A program made the translations under genes and the position numbers. 64,000 nt of DNA from Amyloporia xantha (taxonomy: Eukaryota; Basidiomycota; Agaricomycetes; Polyporales; Adustoporiaceae), in assembly GCA_036971615.1 (NCBI GenBank), contig JAYKKR010000002.1, forward strand, positions 2,604,001 through 2,668,000. The letters run 5' to 3'. The first letter of the stretch is position 1; each line of letters opens with the position of its first letter. Below, one piece after another: positions 60,901 through 64,000 of this stretch. Under the pieces are notes generated by a model that was not told the DNA's origin, made no database searches, and saw only the letters and a program-made list of their open reading frames with translations.

Positions 60901-61193
60901 GCGAGTCGCGGGAAAGACTTGTGCAGGGCGACCTTTAGAGACAAGTCTGCAGTCTAGTCGAAGGTCAACAACGGCTGAATGATACTAGCCTTATTTTACT
61001 TACTTGCACTGTCCTCAGCAAGGAATGTCCATTCGAAACGATCTCTTTCACGATGCAGAGTCGCCGCACTCAACGCTCCGCGCTCAACCACAGGATAAGC
61101 CCAAGAATTGTCTTTTCCTTTGTCCTTGCTCTTTGATTTAGTCTTGGTATATCCCTGTAGTTTGTTTCTATCATCCGCAGGCCAGCGATCCAT
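57949..61193 (-). CDS. RRN6: RNA polymerase I initiation factor RRN6-like
   Basis: Start MDRWPADDRNKLQGYTKTK at 61193. Exons lead through ISAEEIVHLARSD, PASRRTLALVVNDTGAVYR, SWIDERNTRKPVFGVKHARD-type and LSSHTRFLSN. FLTSRRNGLISVYDVSRS and NISVWQLAQFGDVYMLDLE follow; together these form a beta-propeller-like half. The C-terminal half is helical with a disordered Pro/Gln tail (PSTQVLPGPHGGR, KKKPVRKRIGGF). The basic KKR..GGF ending is typical of the fungal Rrn6/TAF1C family. By family it is a core-factor subunit that positions RNA polymerase I on rDNA promoters in the nucleolus. The total is roughly 900 residues with several introns. The family is divergent, so the assignment rests on the propeller block and the tail. 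Confidence 0.75.
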
Positions 61194-61323
61194 TCCATTG
61201 GTCTAGGAGAGATGTCTATGCAAAGGCGCACAGCGGTGAGTAGCAGGAAGCGGTGTCAGAAGTCCTCAACGCGTCCGGCCAAAATTCCGAGCGCGTAGCC
61301 GCCCGTGATCACTTTACTTCGAC
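61194..61323. promoter_or_regulatory. RRN6/uL3m bidirectional spacer
   Basis: 130 bp between divergent start codons of two ribosome-related genes, one nucleolar and one mitochondrial. GC-rich, with no recognised element. Confidence 0.4.
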
Positions 61324-62483
61324 ATGCTCAGGTTGTGGGCCCTAGGCCAGCGCCCACGCATAGCTTCATGTAGGGCACTTCACTCGACAGTCGCCAATAA
61401 TGCTACAACATCAGCTGAGGCTGCTGCCTCTGATCCTCCTAAATGGACCCCTACCTCGATTCGGACAGGTCTAATCGCTCGTAAACGCGGAATGGCAGTG
61501 ATGTGGGATGACCATGGTGCCCGTTTCCCAGTGACGGTTCTTCAGGTATGCTGTTTAAATCTTTAGGTGTCCATGACACTGCACATCTGGTATTACTTGC
61601 AGCTCGAGAATTGCCAAGTCACTGCAAACGTTAAGACAGTACGGGAGGACCAGAGCGAATACCATGCTGTTCAGGTCGCTGCCACGGACAGACCAGCGAA
61701 AACTGCTACGAGGCAGATGCTGGGTCATTTCAAGCGAGCAGGTGTTCCTCCGAAGCGTATAGTGAAAGAATTCCCGGTCACTCCCGATGCTCACGTACCA
61801 GTCGGTGCGTGCATAGTGTTTCCTTGACTAGCTTCCTATTTACCCAGGACTGCAGGAACAACTTTATCTGCCGTTCATTTTGTTCCTGGACAATTCGTTG
61901 ATGTGATTGCAAAATCGTGAGTTTTTGGAGGGCTCTACGATGTCTCGTCTCATACTATTTCGCGCAGCATTGGGAAAGGATTCGCGGGGACAATGAAGCG
62001 ATGGAATTTCAAAGGACTTCGTGCGAGTCACGGTGTATCCGCATCACATCGTTCTCAAGGAGCCATTGGTGCTCACCAGGTACTTTCATTTGCCCGCTTT
62101 CGATGGTGAATTCCTTAACACATAATGTATGACAGGACCCAGGTCGTGTCTGGCCAGGACGGAAGATGGCTGGTCGACTTGGCGGTGAACGCACGACGAC
62201 TCAAAACCTTGCTGTCGTACGAGTCGACAGCGCTCTTGATCTCATCTTTGTCCGCGGCTGCGTTCCAGGTGTCGATGATGCCCAGGTCATGGTGAGGGAT
62301 GCGAAGAAGAAAATGACGAGTGTCGCGCAGGTGAATTACGCGAAGGGTGAATTCGAGAAGATGCTACCGAAGGGCGTGGATGGTCTACCATTTCCTGCAG
62401 GGACGAAGGAGATGGCCAAGCAGTTACCGCCTATCATCGAGGCACCTACGCTCCGCAGGAGCCCCTTCCTCCCCAGATCATGA
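61324..62483 (+). CDS. MRPL9: mitochondrial large ribosomal subunit protein uL3m
   Basis: Starts [20 protein letters not shown], an Arg-rich presequence with no acidic residues. The L3 family core follows in several exons: [110 protein letters not shown] and [16 protein letters not shown]. The tail extends about 60 residues past the core. It binds 21S/23S-type rRNA early in assembly of the mitoribosomal large subunit. Confidence 0.95.
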
Positions 62484-62965
62484 GCAATCCGTAATCTCAT
62501 TCCCACTTCACATTTACTAGTGCAAGATTGCTTCCGCAGGCCAGACCTGAGAATGAGGTTTGATGTGGATTTTGTTGACATTAAAGCGTGAAATTATCGG
62601 TGCACAAATAGCAAAAGCGTGCATCTAGTCTCCACAGCTGCAGAGGTAGACCGCACCAGTTCTAGTACTAGTAGTCAGGCTGAACCATGCCGACTTCAGA
62701 AAAAGAGTTCAAGCGCTCGTGCGCTGAAGTCAAGCAAGGACAATGTGCACATGAGTTACTAATACGTCTCAGCGATGCGATGCATGCTGGAGCCTGGAGC
62801 ATTAGCGGTAGCTGGAGACCAACTGCAAAGGCTGAAGCTGAAGACCGGGGTGAAGCCAAAAAGTGGTTAACTGCAGCGCGTGCGCCGTGTCCCCGCTCGC
62901 CACAGTGATAACCGTCACTTCGCGTCTTCTTTGGGATTTTCCCCTGCACAGTCGCCTGCTTCACG
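62484..62965. other. intergenic spacer before inositol 5-phosphatase
   Basis: About 480 bp. A short plus-strand frame near 62687 (73 codons) has no recognised domain and is probably leader sequence. Confidence 0.4.
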
Positions 62966-64000
62966 ATGTCTGAGAATCGGCTGCTCGTGCAAATTGCCTC
63001 TTATAACACGAACCTCCAGACTGAACGTGGGCTGCCGCAGGATCTGGTTGACTGGCTTGCTCCGACATTGGAGGCTTCGGCACTTCACGAGGGCAACCTC
63101 GAGCACCGTGCACCAGACATAGTCGCGGTCGGTTTTCAAGAACTACTACCTTTGCATCTTGGATGTAAGCGGCCCATACATTGTGTCCTATGGTCAGCAT
63201 CTTACTATCGATTGTTACCTTCGCAGTCGCTGGGCTTTCGAGCTCGGTCATCGAGAACAGGAATGCTTTGATCCTGTCTCAAATCGAGGCGCACGCACCG
63301 AACAAAGAGCGGTATTCCCTCATTGCGAAGGTCGTCAATGTTGGTGTTGCCCTTTTGGTCTATGGCCGGGACGAAGGCGTGGCACGCCAGGTCTGCGACG
63401 TGCAGACGCAGTGGACGGGCTGTGGGCCGGCGTATATGGGCAACAAGGGCGCGGTGGGAGTGCGCTTCCGGGTAGCGGACGCGGACGGCTCTGTGGGGGA
63501 AGTCTATACGTGCGTCTACTACCCGCAGAACACATGTATGGTTCCAGTGAAGATGAATAAATCACGGATAGATTCGTCTGTGCACATCTTACGGCGCACG
63601 GACACAAGCTCGCACAACGTATCAGAGACTACCACTATATCGTCAGCACGTTGCTCTTTCCTCCTCTTCCCGGGAGATTGAATTCTGCAGAGCCGACGAC
63701 TATGTACGGAACATCGCATTTGTTCTTCTTCGGCGACCTCAACTTCCGCCTTGCCATCCCGCCATCCCATCCTCTCGCTGCCCAATCGCTCGCGGACCTC
63801 GCAGAAGCGACATATGATGAAGCTGGGCGGCAGGCATTAAAGGAGTGTGATCAGCTTCACCTCGAGCGCGATGTCAAAGGCAGCATCTTTATAGGCCTCC
63901 GTGAAGGCGAATTCTGGAAATTCCCGTGCAGCTATAAGTATCGGCTAGGAGAAGTCAACAAATACGAGTGAGTACTGGTCCAATGTCTTGCCCGTTCACC
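62966..64000 (+). CDS. inositol polyphosphate 5-phosphatase, partial at window edge
   Basis: Starts MSENRLLVQIASYNTNLQTE. Introns near 63165-63226 and 63512-63570 are supported by rejoined motifs. The endonuclease/exonuclease/phosphatase fold is shown by PDIVAVGFQELLPLHLG, YMGNKGAVGVRFRV, YTFVCAHLTAHG, and LFFFGDLNFRL (first signature, metal-binding Asp/Asn). YKYRLGEVNKYE ends the last exon seen, at a GTGAGT donor. The second signature (PxWCDRIL type) and the C-terminus lie beyond the window. By family it removes the 5-phosphate from PI(4,5)P2 or related lipids and soluble inositols. It is the second phosphoinositide phosphatase in the window. Confidence 0.9.

Noticed and set aside
1..64000. 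CRISPR arrays, bacterial operons or insertion sequences
   Set aside because: No regularly spaced repeats or bacterial-type genes are present; the gene structure is eukaryotic throughout.

Overview
The window is nuclear DNA of a filamentous basidiomycete, most likely an Agaricomycete. Genes are dense and on both strands. They are cut by many 45-70 bp GT-AG introns with GTRNGT donors and CTRAY-like branch points. The family set (fungal Zn2Cys6 regulator, GPI, SUMO and exocytic housekeeping genes, F-box protein, AP-4-like adaptin) is eukaryotic and fungal. Gene assignments come from spliced translations read by eye; no database search was run.

Layout. 0.3-6.4 kb (+): a URI/BUD27-like protein, the GPI mannosyltransferase GPI10/PIG-B (with an apparent 1-base frameshift) and an F-box protein. 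6.6-9.0 kb (-): a hypothetical protein with a paired CxxC motif and a poorly resolved, possibly decayed gene. 9.2-13.4 kb: mitoribosomal protein mS38 (-), a retropepsin-like protein whose catalytic Asp position reads Lys (-), SNU13 (+) and the SUMO E2 UBC9 (-). 13.5-14.4 kb: a near-identical inverted duplication. 15.0-22.9 kb (+): a SAM methyltransferase, proteasome beta5 (PRE2) and a SAC/hSac2 phosphoinositide phosphatase. 22.9-24.3 kb: non-coding, rich in palindromic TTATCAGGCCTGATAA-type sites. 24.3-31.6 kb (+): a DHHC palmitoyltransferase and a Zn2Cys6 transcription factor. 31.6-36.8 kb: a gene-poor island with small coding relics and a fold-back element. 36.8-49.3 kb: LIM protein (+), phosphopantetheine adenylyltransferase (-), N-myristoyltransferase (+), UFD1 (-) and CCT4 (+). 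49.4-64 kb: AP-4 epsilon-like adaptin (-), BUB2 (+), intron-containing tRNA-Phe, mitochondrial carrier (-), RRN6 (-), uL3m (+) and an inositol 5-phosphatase that runs off the right edge.

Most genes are unrelated housekeeping genes and I see no biosynthetic cluster. Some share themes: protein modification and turnover (UBC9, PRE2, UFD1, F-box), lipid modification of proteins (DHHC, NMT, GPI10), phosphoinositide phosphatases (two), chaperone-linked assembly (URI-like, CCT4) and mitochondrial translation (mS38, uL3m). Three divergent pairs (UFD1/CCT4, AP-4 epsilon/BUB2, RRN6/uL3m) are separated by only 120-170 bp.

The most notable items are the degenerate retropepsin-like protein, the 13.5-14.4 kb inverted duplication, the palindrome-rich spacer, the GPI10 frameshift, a stop-free 60-nt intron in UBC9 and a 19-nt microexon in mS38.
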